Assembly (NCBI GenBank): GCA_910577505.1
Contig: CAJTLN010000002.1
Span: forward strand, 310,001 to 374,000
Source of the DNA: an uncultured Bacilli bacterium
GTDB lineage: Bacteria; Bacillota_I; Bacilli_A; RF39; UBA660
DNA: 64,000 nt
Direction: 5' to 3'
Positions 46,165 to 53,657 of the stretch are shown in pieces. How positions within the stretch are numbered: position 1 is the first letter of the stretch; every line of letters begins with the position of its first letter. The notes under the pieces were generated by a model that saw only the letters and a program-made list of their open reading frames with translations, did no database searches and was not told the origin of the DNA. The translations under genes and the position numbers were made by a program.

Positions 46165-46173
46165 CTCTTTTTT

Positions 46174-46184
46174 TGTGCTATAAT
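46174..46184 (+). promoter_or_regulatory. Extended -10 promoter of the 26-residue micro-gene
   Basis: TGTGCTATAAT, preceded at once by the seven-T tract of the previous gene. The micro-ORF starts 30 bases downstream. Confidence 0.6.
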
Positions 46185-46213
46185 ATAGTTATAATGTTGG
46201 AGATGATTTTACT

Positions 46214-46294
46214 ATGAATGGTAATGATGAAAATTTTATTGATAAGAATAGGGGACTAAAGAGTTTTAATGAAGCTGTATATTTAAAAAAATAA
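46214..46294 (+). CDS. Possible micro-protein of 26 residues
   Basis: A short frame, MNGNDENFIDKNRGLKSFNE and six more residues (AVYLKK), has everything a gene needs: an extended -10 promoter, GGAGATG as a ribosome-binding site 8 bases before the ATG, and a terminator hairpin at its stop. No match to a known family. It could also be a regulatory leader or a small RNA that happens to hold a frame. It lies between tcdA and the convergent gpsA. Confidence 0.45.
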   Translation: MNGNDENFIDKNRGLKSFNEAVYLKK

Positions 46295-46321
46295 TGGACT
46301 ATAATAAGTTCATTATTTTTT
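46291..46321. terminator. Bidirectional terminator at 46.3 kb
   Basis: ATAATGGAC / GTTCATTAT (one G-T pair) with T tracts on both strands. It serves the micro-gene and gpsA; the gpsA stop is in the stem. Confidence 0.75.
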
Positions 46322-47290
46322 GTTTATTAAAAAAGATATTAGAAGTTTAGGATCTTCTCCATTCATTATTATTTTATAGATAAGATCTATTATTGGCATT
46401 TTTATTTTTTTATTTTTAATTAATTTATAAATGCTTTTTAATGTATAATATCCTTCAACAGTATGTTCTTTTAAGTGTTTATCTATTTCTTCTTTTGTTG
46501 CACCAGTACCAACTACACGTCCAAAAGAAAAATTACGGCTTTTTGTTGAAGTACAAGTTAACAATAAATCCCCAACTCCAGCAAATGAATTTATTGTTTT
46601 AGGATTTCCTCCAAGTGCAGCGATAAGATTTTTAATATCATTTAAGGCTTCTGTTATTAGAAAGCTTTGTGTTGACTCTGGATAATTCATTCCATCTAAC
46701 ATTCCTGCAGCGACGGCGATAACATTTTTAATGCTACCACATATTTGAACTCCTATTAGATCATTAGTGTCACGAAGTTTTAATGTATCGTTTTCTAATA
46801 CTGATTTGATGATTTTGATAGCTTTTTTACTATGTGAAGCAATTGATAAACCAACTGGATTATTTGTAACCATATCTATAGCGAATGAAGGACCGGAAAT
46901 TATTGCAATATTTTTAATTTTTAATTCTTCATAGGCGATATCACTTAGAAAAGAGCAGGTTGTATTTTCTATTCCTTTTGATGCAATACAGACTACAGTT
47001 TTTTTAGTGATGTATGGTTTTATTTCATGACAGATACTTCCTACAAAAGCAGCTGTTGAGGTAATAAAAATGACATCAGCATTTTTTACTGCTTTTTCAT
47101 ATGACATTGTTAGTTTAATATTTTTAGGGCATTCTAAATCTGGAATAACATCTTTTATACAACCATTTTTTAAATAAGCATTATATCTTTCTTCAGATTC
47201 AGTCCACATTGTGATATTTTTTTCGTTTTTGTTTACAGCAGATGCAATAGCAACTCCATATACTCCAGTTCCAATTAAAGCTATTTTCAT
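46313..47290 (-). CDS. gpsA: Glycerol-3-phosphate dehydrogenase [NAD(P)+]
   Basis: A 325-residue enzyme. The N-terminal Rossmann loop is GTGVYG (residues 7-12). ASKGIENTT, ISGPSFAIDM, the catalytic-Lys stretch GSIKNVIAVAAGMLDG, and the FAGVGDLLLTCTSTKSRNFSFG block follow in order. It makes sn-glycerol 3-phosphate from dihydroxyacetone phosphate for phospholipids. The ATG overlaps the stop of rarA by one base, an arrangement that couples two unrelated functions. In B. subtilis gpsA is elsewhere. Confidence 0.95.
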   Translation of the reverse strand: MKIALIGTGVYGVAIASAVNKNEKNITMWTESEERYNAYLKNGCIKDVIPDLECPKNIKLTMSYEKAVKNADVIFITSTAAFVGSICHEIKPYITKKTVVCIASKGIENTTCSFLSDIAYEELKIKNIAIISGPSFAIDMVTNNPVGLSIASHSKKAIKIIKSVLENDTLKLRDTNDLIGVQICGSIKNVIAVAAGMLDGMNYPESTQSFLITEALNDIKNLIAALGGNPKTINSFAGVGDLLLTCTSTKSRNFSFGRVVGTGATKEEIDKHLKEHTVEGYYTLKSIYKLIKNKKIKMPIIDLIYKIIMNGEDPKLLISFLINKK

Positions 47291-48489
47291 TATTTACCAC
47301 CTTTCATTTCTTCATGTAATTTGTATAAATTAGCTTCGTATTTATTATTCTTAGGTTTATAATATTTTTTATTTTTTATATTGTCAGGAAGATATTGCTG
47401 TTTAACCCACGAGTTTGGATAATCATGAGGGTATTTGTAAAGTGGTGAATTAGTTTTTATATGGTTAGGAAGATTTCCTGTGGTTCCGTTTTCTATATCT
47501 TCTAATGCTGCATCTAAAGCGATGTGGGCACTATTGCTTTTGGGACTTAAAGCCATTTCAACAACTAGTGTTCCAAGAGGAATTCTTGCTTCTGGAAGTC
47601 CTACTAATTCGGCGGCATTAATAGCCGCCATTACTTTTGGTCCAATGGCAGGATTTGCTAAGCCAATATCTTCGTATGCTATTACGCTTAATCTTCTATA
47701 TATACTATCCAAATCTCCTTCTGTAATAAGTCTAGCTAGATAGTGAAGAGCTGCATCTACATCTGAACCGCGGATTGATTTTTGCAAACCAGATAAAACA
47801 TCATAATGTCCGTCTTCGTTGGAATCAGAAAAGAAAACAGCTTTTTGATTGATGTTTGTAACGACATCTAATGTAACATGTTTATCTTTTGTACTATAAT
47901 ATGATACTTCAAGAAGATTTATTGCACTTCTTAAGTCTCCACTTGATAGATTAGCAATAGAAGATTTTGCATCTTCGTCTAAAGTTATATCTTTTAAATA
48001 TGAAGAAGCTTTATCTAAGCCACTTTTTATATCTTCAATAGTTAATTCTTTTAATTCAAATATTTGACATCTACTTCTTATAGCAGGATTGATTTTGTGA
48101 TAAGGATTTGATGTTGTCATACCAATAAGTATTATTAAACCATTTTCAATATATGGAAGAAGTAAGTCTTGTTTATCTTTGTTTAAACGATGTATTTCAT
48201 CCATTATTATTATCATTTCGCCATTCATTTTTGCTTCTTCAATTACAATATCAAAATCTTGTTTGTTATTTATAGTTGCATTTAACATTCTAAATGGTTT
48301 ATTAATCTGATTGCATATTGCTGTTGCAATAGAAGTTTTTCCTATACCTGGTTTTCCATATAAAATCATACTTACGATATGATTATTTTCGACTAAATTT
48401 CTTATTATTTTATTATTTCCAACAAGATGTTGTTGCCCGATGATATCATCTAAATATTTAGGTCTTAATTTATCTGCAAGTATTTCCAT
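47290..48489 (-). CDS. rarA: Replication-associated recombination protein RarA (MgsA)
   Basis: A 399-residue AAA+ protein. It opens LADKLRPKYLDDIIGQQHLVG, with Walker A GKPGIGKTS (about 45-53), Walker B/DEIHR (about 97-101) and the SRCQIFELKEL box. The C-terminal MgsA domain has GSDVDAALHYLARLI and EDIGLANP. It acts at stalled replication forks. Its position next to tcdA and 6S RNA is conserved with B. subtilis yrvN. GGTGAT precedes the start on the - strand. Confidence 0.94.
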   Translation of the reverse strand: MEILADKLRPKYLDDIIGQQHLVGNNKIIRNLVENNHIVSMILYGKPGIGKTSIATAICNQINKPFRMLNATINNKQDFDIVIEEAKMNGEMIIIMDEIHRLNKDKQDLLLPYIENGLIILIGMTTSNPYHKINPAIRSRCQIFELKELTIEDIKSGLDKASSYLKDITLDEDAKSSIANLSSGDLRSAINLLEVSYYSTKDKHVTLDVVTNINQKAVFFSDSNEDGHYDVLSGLQKSIRGSDVDAALHYLARLITEGDLDSIYRRLSVIAYEDIGLANPAIGPKVMAAINAAELVGLPEARIPLGTLVVEMALSPKSNSAHIALDAALEDIENGTTGNLPNHIKTNSPLYKYPHDYPNSWVKQQYLPDNIKNKKYYKPKNNKYEANLYKLHEEMKGGK

Positions 48490-48620
48490 TTATATCACCA
48501 TTCTTATTATATCAAAATAATGAGAAAAATAATAAAATATATTTAATATTTGTTTTATTATGTTAATCAATATTTACTTTTTATATTAAATTTTATATAA
48601 TTTTATAGTAGGGTGGTAGC

Positions 48621-49511
48621 ATGATGGAAGAGTATGTTCCTAGTAGATATATATTAAGTTATTTAGATTACTTAGAATATGAAAGAAAATTAAGTAATAA
48701 TACTTTAAAAAGTTATAAAAATGACTTAAAAAAGTTTGATATGTTTTTTAAAGGAGGCTTAAAAGAAATAACTTATAAGGATTTACAAAGATATGTATCT
48801 TCTATTCAAGATATGAATACAAGGAGTATTGCTCATCATATTACAGTTATTAATTCTTTTTATATGTTTTTGCAGAATGATGGTATTATTACTGACAATC
48901 CTTGCACTAACATTGCTAGTCCTAAAATACCTAAAAAGTTACCTGTATTTTTAACAGAAGAAGAAACAGATAAATTACTTAATATTAATTTAGTTACCCC
49001 TTATGATTATAGAAATAAAGCTATGTTAGAGCTTTTATATGCAACAGGACTTAGAATATCTGAATTATGTAACTTAAAACTTATTGATATAGATATTGAA
49101 AACTGTTTTGTTAGAGTTTTCGGTAAAGGCAAGAAGGAAAGAATAGTTCCTGTTACTGATTTAGCTTTAAAGTATTTGAAATTATATATTGGAAATTACC
49201 GTAATATAATACTTAAGAGTAAAGTTTCGGAATATTTGTTTATTTCTAATAGTTTAAATAATATAACTAGACAAGGTTTTTTTAAAATAATAAAAAAAGA
49301 GTGTAAGAGAGCTGGAATTACAAAAAATGTCTCGCCACATGTTTTAAGACATTCATTTGCAACTCATTTACTAAAACATGGAGCTGATTTGAGAATAATA
49401 CAAGAGCTCCTCGGACATGAAGATATATCTACCACACAAATATATGCTCATTTAGTTAATGAAAAACTGAAGGAAGATTATCAATGTCATCCAAGAAATA
49501 AAATTGTATAG
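48621..49511 (+). CDS. xerD: Tyrosine recombinase of the XerC/XerD type
   Basis: A 296-residue Xer recombinase of standard length. The N-terminal SAM-like core-binding domain (about 10-95) is followed by the catalytic domain with Arg in YATGLRISELCNL, Lys in FGKGKKERIVP, HVLRHSFATH (His-x-x-Arg), LLGHEDISTTQIYAHL (last His and the Tyr nucleophile). HGADLRIIQELLGH favours XerD. With FtsK/SpoIIIE such enzymes resolve chromosome dimers at dif; a strong dif candidate lies at 51173, about 1.7 kb away. No second xer gene is in the window. GGGTGG precedes the ATG. Confidence 0.93.
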   Translation: MMEEYVPSRYILSYLDYLEYERKLSNNTLKSYKNDLKKFDMFFKGGLKEITYKDLQRYVSSIQDMNTRSIAHHITVINSFYMFLQNDGIITDNPCTNIASPKIPKKLPVFLTEEETDKLLNINLVTPYDYRNKAMLELLYATGLRISELCNLKLIDIDIENCFVRVFGKGKKERIVPVTDLALKYLKLYIGNYRNIILKSKVSEYLFISNSLNNITRQGFFKIIKKECKRAGITKNVSPHVLRHSFATHLLKHGADLRIIQELLGHEDISTTQIYAHLVNEKLKEDYQCHPRNKIV

Positions 49512-49519
49512 GAGGAATT

Positions 49520-50143
49520 ATGAAAAAGAATATTGGTAAAATTATATTTATTATTTTCATTATATTGGCTGTTTTTATGGGTAAAAAATATATTGATAAT
49601 AAAACATTTGATTATACTGAAATTGTAACGAATAGTTTGTCTTCATATTTTGTTAGTGGATCAACTAATGAGTTAAAGCCTATTATAGAGTTATTAGAAA
49701 AATACAGAAAAGATGAACAAATGGTTTATAATATTCAAACATATAGTTTTGAAATAGTTGGTAGCTGGTATTTGTATTTAGATGATAAATATTATTGTGA
49801 TAAAAATAATCTTAATTCTTGTAAAGCACAATTAGAAGAATTTAAGACTTTGTCTACTCGATTAAATGATTTATATAATTATAAGAGTAGTAATAATTAT
49901 ACTATTATATTACCTAGTGCTTATAGTAATTTAAAAAGTGAAGGCGAAAAGAAAATAACAGCTTTAAATAAAATTGTTGCTAGTCCTAGTTCGAAAAATC
50001 CTTATACAAGTGAAGAAATTAGACAACGTAGATGTGAATCAGCTATTGACTGTGAAAATTGCCGTGATGGTATTTGCAAATGCTATTATATTACTGAAGA
50101 TAAGACTAGAGATTCTGTTATGTGTGTGAAAGAAAGCCAATAA
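49520..50143 (+). CDS. Secreted or anchored Cys-containing protein, 207 residues
   Basis: A basic N-terminus and hydrophobic segment (about 6-20, GKIIFIIFIILAVFMG) act as a signal or anchor; there is no lipobox. The external part is mostly helical, with YYCDKNNLNSCKAQLEEF, and ends in a compact Cys cluster (CESAIDCENCRDGICKCYY) that could bind metal or form disulfides. I recognise no family. TAGGAGGAATT precedes the ATG, eight bases after xerD, so it shares the xerD transcript. Confidence 0.72.
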   Translation: MKKNIGKIIFIIFIILAVFMGKKYIDNKTFDYTEIVTNSLSSYFVSGSTNELKPIIELLEKYRKDEQMVYNIQTYSFEIVGSWYLYLDDKYYCDKNNLNSCKAQLEEFKTLSTRLNDLYNYKSSNNYTIILPSAYSNLKSEGEKKITALNKIVASPSSKNPYTSEEIRQRRCESAIDCENCRDGICKCYYITEDKTRDSVMCVKESQ

Positions 50144-50172
50144 AAAAAGGAACAAAAGTCGTTCCTTTTTTT
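50142..50172. terminator. Bidirectional terminator at 50.15 kb
   Basis: AAAAAAAGGAAC / GTTCCTTTTTTT with a seven-base loop and T tracts on both strands. Confidence 0.9.
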
Positions 50173-50173
50173 A

Positions 50174-50287
50174 TTACTCACATTTGTTTGAGCTAGATTC
50201 TTTTTTACTAGAATTTTTTTGTCTAGCTTGTGATCTGTTATTTGATTTTTCATTACTACGATTATTTGTTTTATTTTCTTTTCTCAT
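50174..50287 (-). CDS. Small basic Asn/Ser-rich peptide, 37 residues
   Basis: The frame encodes MRKENKTNNRSNEKSNNRSQ followed by 17 residues ending NKCE. The composition is Asn, Ser, Lys, Arg, Gln, with no hydrophobic residues at all, so it is disordered. A perfect AGGAGGT lies 10 bases before the ATG, and a terminator follows the stop. That makes a real gene likely, in spite of its size. Many Firmicutes have such small basic peptides of unknown role. Confidence 0.6.
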   Translation of the reverse strand: MRKENKTNNRSNEKSNNRSQARQKNSSKKESSSNKCE

Positions 50288-50382
50288 AACAATTTAACCT
50301 CCTAATAGTATTATTTACTAATATTTTAATTTTATAATGCCAAATTATGGAATTTTTAAAAAAATGATAAATATAATTAATT

Positions 50383-51111
50383 ATGAAAAATTTATATCCA
50401 ATATTAATAACAGGCATTGCTGGATTTGCAACTATGCTTGGTAATATTTTATTATTTGTTAATATAAAATATAAGGAACGTCTTATTTCTTTTTCTTTAG
50501 GACTTTCTTTTATTGTAATGTTTTTGATATCAGTAGTGGAGCTGATTCCTGAAGGAGTGAAACTTGTATATGAAACATTTTCTATTACTGAATTATTTTT
50601 AACTGGAATTTTTTTACTATTAATAGGTTATTTTATTGTTTCTATAATAGATAAGAATATTGATAATCAAGATAGTTTGTATAGGGTAGGGATATTAAGT
50701 ATGATTAGCTTACTTATACATAATATTCCAGAGGGAATGATATGTGCTATTACTAGTAGTACTAATGTTCGTTTAGGCCTTCAAATGAGTTTTATAATTT
50801 TGATTCATAATATACCAGAAGGAATATGTATTAGTCTGCCGATATATTATGCTACTAAAAGTAAAAGAAAAGCGTTTATTTACACTTTTATAAGTGGGAT
50901 GGGGGAAGTAGTTGGAGCATTAATTACAATGTTTATTTTAAAGAGATTTATAAATAATTATATGCTATATATTATTTTGATAATAACTGCTGGAATAATG
51001 ATAACATTAAGTATTAGAAAAATTTTAACTGAGGGTTTGAGTTTTAAAAAATATATATGGTTTATTGGAGGAATTATTTTAGGAATTATAATTTTAGTTA
51101 TAACACTGTAG
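50383..51111 (+). CDS. ZIP family metal transporter
   Basis: A 242-residue transporter with about eight membrane helices. The metal-binding helix pair reads LIHNIPEGMICAI (about 110-122) and ILIHNIPEGICISL (about 144-157), the two HNxPEG signatures of ZIP transporters. A glutamate in VVELIPEG near residue 50 also fits. The family brings zinc or other divalent metals in. No ribosome-binding site is seen; TATAAT at 50372-50377 ends five bases before the ATG, so the mRNA may be leaderless. The gene is the last before the terminus region. Confidence 0.9.
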   Translation: MKNLYPILITGIAGFATMLGNILLFVNIKYKERLISFSLGLSFIVMFLISVVELIPEGVKLVYETFSITELFLTGIFLLLIGYFIVSIIDKNIDNQDSLYRVGILSMISLLIHNIPEGMICAITSSTNVRLGLQMSFIILIHNIPEGICISLPIYYATKSKRKAFIYTFISGMGEVVGALITMFILKRFINNYMLYIILIITAGIMITLSIRKILTEGLSFKKYIWFIGGIILGIIILVITL

Positions 51112-51172
51112 ATATTTGATTTAATCTTAAAGGAGGGAATATTTAGTAATTATATATTTTATTCTTTTAATA

Positions 51173-51200
51173 GGTTAACATAATATATATTATACGAATA
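51173..51200 (-). other. Chromosome dimer resolution site dif (candidate)
   Basis: Read on the - strand, the 28 bases contain the core AATATATATTATGTTAAC, with a left arm TATTCGTAT. By my count the site matches B. subtilis dif at 22 of 28 positions and E. coli dif at 21 of 28 (both recalled). The right half, TTATGTTAAC, is the conserved XerD arm. The site lies 1.7 kb from a xer gene and at the switch of gene polarity. AT-rich sequence makes chance matches easier, but not at this length and place. Confidence 0.75.
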
Positions 51201-51440
51201 TAAATTAAAGATAAAAAAATAACATATATTTTATTAATATATTAATATTTTATTATAATTACTTTATTATTTATATTAGATTATAAAAATATATATGAAA
51301 AATTATTGTTATAATTTAAATTGAATTTTTATTTTAAATTATAATTTATAATATAACATTTGTTCGTGCTTTTAGTATATTATTTAAATTAAAATTATTT
51401 TAGATTGATTACTTATGTATTTTATTTTTTTTAGCTATTT

Positions 51441-51690
51441 AAAATCGTCCGCGAGATTTGATTAGATGGATAGTTAATCATCTTGATTCCATAAATATAT
51501 AACTTGAAATTGGAATTGAAAATTAATTTTGTTTATAGTTGATCATTTGATAAATTTATTGTTTTAAAATCGGAATCGACATTTTAAAAGATGGACAAGT
51601 TATCATCTCGGAGAATATTTAAAATTAAAAATAGGAATCGAGAAATGATTAAATAGATAGTTTATTATCTTATGGAACGAATATTATTTA
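51441..51690. repeat. Four diverged tandem units of about 60-65 bases
   Basis: Units begin near 51441, 51506, 51566 and 51628. Each opens AAAAT or similar, then a box near GGAATCGA (TCCGCGA, GGAATTGA, GGAATCGA, GGAATCGA). Three carry, about 20 bases on, an inverted repeat: AGATG/CATCT in units 1 and 3, AGATA/TATCT in unit 4. The paired changes in unit 4 suggest the hairpin is kept. Unit 2 is the most worn. Not CRISPR, as the units are contiguous and unequal. Confidence 0.6.
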
Positions 51691-51699
51691 TTAATTAAT

Positions 51700-51925
51700 A
51701 ACTCCCCTCTTATTTTTGTAATTTTGATAGGGGACTTGACTTTGATTTTAGAATTAAATTATATTGTTGAGTTATATAAAATATGTTTTAAAAATTTTAT
51801 AATGATTTTTGAACATATTTATAATAAGAATATTATATTACGATATTTAAAGATGATTTAAGAGATATTTTAAGTTTTTTTAGTTAACTCCCCTACTTTG
51901 ATTAAATGTTTGAAATAGGGGAATT
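51700..51925. repeat. Two copies of a CCCCT...AGGGG hairpin element
   Basis: AACTCCCCT (51700-51708) pairs with AGGGGA about 20 bases on; the second copy, AACTCCCCTA at 51886, pairs with TAGGGGAAT at 51916-51924. The arms are kept while the loops differ. The copies are 186 bases apart, and neither is followed by a T tract, so they do not look like terminators. Confidence 0.55.
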
Positions 51926-51933
51926 AAATTATT

Positions 51934-51963
51934 AAAAAAGAAAGATATTTTTATACCTTTCTT
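51934..51963 (-). terminator. Terminator of the XRE gene
   Basis: On the - strand AAGAAAG / CTTTCTT with a loop of about 14 bases, followed by six Ts, right at the stop codon. Confidence 0.78.
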
Positions 51964-52718
51964 GATTGTATTTCTGCAATTTTTTCAAACACATCTGCAG
52001 CGTTTGATTCATTTATTTCTGTAAAACCTAATTCTTTTAGCGCTTGTATTTTAATGGTATTTAATTGTTGCGTACGAGATAATTTTTCTTCATTTTTTTG
52101 TTCAATTTCTTGGACAAATCTTTTATGCGATTCTGCTAATTTAGAACGTGATGCTCCACCATTATTATATAATGTTAAAGCTGAATAAAGTATTCCTTCA
52201 AAAATAAATTGTTTGTCTTCTTGAAATTTATATTCCTCTGGATTGGTAAAACCAGTTGTTTTACTCATATAACCAAATATATATTTTATTTCTGGAACGT
52301 TATCTAATGATTGTAATAAATGATATAAGTAAAGAATTGCGTAATAATTTTCTTCTTTTGTTTCATCACTTAGTTTTTCTTTTAAAAGATATGTTATATC
52401 ACTAAGTAGAATTTGAGATTCTTTATTTAAACCTTTAAAATCAAAGCCAGTTTCTATTTCTGATGAATTTTTAACACCTTGATTCAATCTTCCTTCTACA
52501 TTCATTAGATAATCTGTAGTTACTTGTATTTCTTCTATTTCTTTAGCATCTGTAACATCTAAAAGTTTAAATAATAATAATTTTTTTTCTTTTGGCCATT
52601 TATTTATATCATTCAATTCTAAATAATTATATACCATTTGTCTTGATACACCTAGGTATTTTGCAAGTCTTACTTTAGATATTCCTAGTTCTTGAAATAA
52701 TTCGTTTAATTTACGCAT
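51951..52718 (-). CDS. XRE-type helix-turn-helix protein, 255 residues
   Basis: Residues 1-35 form a Cro/XRE-like DNA-binding unit (ELGISKVRLAKYLGVSRQMV, then YNYLELND). The rest is a helical domain of about 200 residues with no known family; it contains EENYYAILYLYHLLQSLDN and a C-terminal coiled stretch. It has its own consensus promoter and own terminator. It lies beside the Ycf46-like operon and may control it, but this is only position. GGGAATT gives a weak ribosome-binding site 11 bases before the ATG. Confidence 0.78.
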   Translation of the reverse strand: MRKLNELFQELGISKVRLAKYLGVSRQMVYNYLELNDINKWPKEKKLLLFKLLDVTDAKEIEEIQVTTDYLMNVEGRLNQGVKNSSEIETGFDFKGLNKESQILLSDITYLLKEKLSDETKEENYYAILYLYHLLQSLDNVPEIKYIFGYMSKTTGFTNPEEYKFQEDKQFIFEGILYSALTLYNNGGASRSKLAESHKRFVQEIEQKNEEKLSRTQQLNTIKIQALKELGFTEINESNAADVFEKIAEIQSRKV

Positions 52719-52755
52719 TGTTTACCAATTCCCTTCTTTTTTATTTTACATATTA

Positions 52756-52784
52756 ATTATATTGCTAGACACTCATTATGTCAA
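52756..52784 (-). promoter_or_regulatory. Perfect consensus promoter of the XRE gene with flanking inverted repeat
   Basis: On the - strand: TTGACA, exactly 17 bases, TATAAT. Both boxes are perfect. TTGCTA (52762-52767) and TAGCAA (52790-52795) are inverted repeats that bracket the spacer and the -35 box, a possible operator. Confidence 0.85.
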
Positions 52785-52795
52785 GAAAATAGCAA

Positions 52796-52833
52796 GAAAA
52801 AAAGTTATTTTAGATTAGTTTTCTAAATAACTT
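52796..52833 (-). terminator. Terminator of the Ycf46-like operon
   Basis: On the - strand AAGTTATTT / AAATAACTT with a 14-base loop, then a T tract. It overlaps the end of the 273-residue gene. Confidence 0.78.
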
Positions 52834-53636
52834 TCTGTTTTTGTCCAATAGTATAGGCCATTTATCTTTTCGAAAGTTGATATGTATTGCGACTCCCCTA
52901 CTTCTTTACTATTGAATCCTTTATAATATATACCATTATCAATAAATTTGTATTTTTCTATTATTTCTATTTTATTATCGTATTTGATTGCTTTTACGAA
53001 TTCCTTTTTAGGATATTTAATTTGATCTCCTATTGTATGAGAGACGCACATATATTCATTTCCTAGATAGTAGCAGACATTATCTTCACTGGTATAGAAG
53101 TTTGTAAAACTGTTAATATTAATATTGTATAATTTTTGAATAGTCTTTTTTAATAGATCTTTTGTAATATATGAATTTATTGTATAGTATGAAGCGTTAT
53201 ATTTTGTGCCACCACATTCTATTATGTTTATTTCTAGATTAACTTTACTTGCTTCTTCACATGTTATATATTTTAGGCTCTTAGAGAAGTCGTTGTTTTT
53301 TTCAATATATTTATATGCTAGGTATAATAGTGTCTCATTATTTATGTCATCTATGGAAACAATATCATTTAAATTATACATACTTTGATATATTTTAAAT
53401 GTATTTATATCCCCAGGATTTAAATAATTTTCTAAATCTTTTATTTGTTCTGTTTCTTCTTCGATTATTGCTGGTTCTTTTTCACTTGTAATAATTGCTT
53501 TAGGTTTTGAATTAGTATCTTTGAAGGTAGGTGTTTCGTGTTTTATTATATAGAGAAGTGATGCAAGAACAAGAGCAAAGAAGAGAAGACCAACATAGTT
53601 ATTGCTTTTTATTGTATATGGTTTCTCTTTATTCAT
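52815..53636 (-). CDS. Membrane-anchored protein of unknown function, 273 residues
   Basis: One N-terminal membrane helix (about 14-32, NYVGLLFFALVLASLLYII), an acidic linker (ITSEKEPAIIEEETEQIKD), and an external domain of about 200 residues with several Cys (YITCEEAS, IIECGG, NVCYYLGNEYMCVSH). I know no family. The build resembles other anchored Cys-containing proteins of this genome (31904, 49520). The ATG at 53636 follows AGGTGAT, 22 bases after the AAA ATPase gene, so it is probably the last gene of that operon. Confidence 0.7.
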   Translation of the reverse strand: MNKEKPYTIKSNNYVGLLFFALVLASLLYIIKHETPTFKDTNSKPKAIITSEKEPAIIEEETEQIKDLENYLNPGDINTFKIYQSMYNLNDIVSIDDINNETLLYLAYKYIEKNNDFSKSLKYITCEEASKVNLEINIIECGGTKYNASYYTINSYITKDLLKKTIQKLYNININSFTNFYTSEDNVCYYLGNEYMCVSHTIGDQIKYPKKEFVKAIKYDNKIEIIEKYKFIDNGIYYKGFNSKEVGESQYISTFEKINGLYYWTKTESYLEN

Positions 53637-53657
53637 ATTTATCACCTATTGTTCCTA

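Larger units (their letters stand above)
51112..51950. other. Non-coding terminus region, 839 bases
   Basis: This is the longest gene-free stretch of the window, extremely AT-rich. It starts with an isolated AAAGGAGGG (51130-51138) that has no start codon, then a dif candidate (51173-51200), about 240 bases of AT-rich sequence, four tandem repeat units (51441-51690), and two copies of a CCCCT/AGGGG hairpin (51700 and 51886). No frame of useful length with a start site is seen. Gene polarity changes here from mostly + to nearly all -. Confidence 0.75.

Noticed and set aside
48540..48570. Second dif site before xerD
   Set aside because: Only the half site TTATGTTAA is present; similar half sites occur at 42123 and 42912 as part of AT-rich promoters.
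51441..51690. CRISPR array
   Set aside because: The units follow each other without unique spacers, vary in sequence and length, and no cas gene is near.
51112..51950. Origin of replication with DnaA boxes
   Set aside because: No TTATCCACA-like box was seen, no dnaA or dnaN is near, and genes converge on the region rather than diverge.
53206..53388. Open frames on the + strand opposite the Ycf46-like operon and other - strand genes
   Set aside because: They are shadows of real genes, without ribosome-binding sites or protein-like composition.
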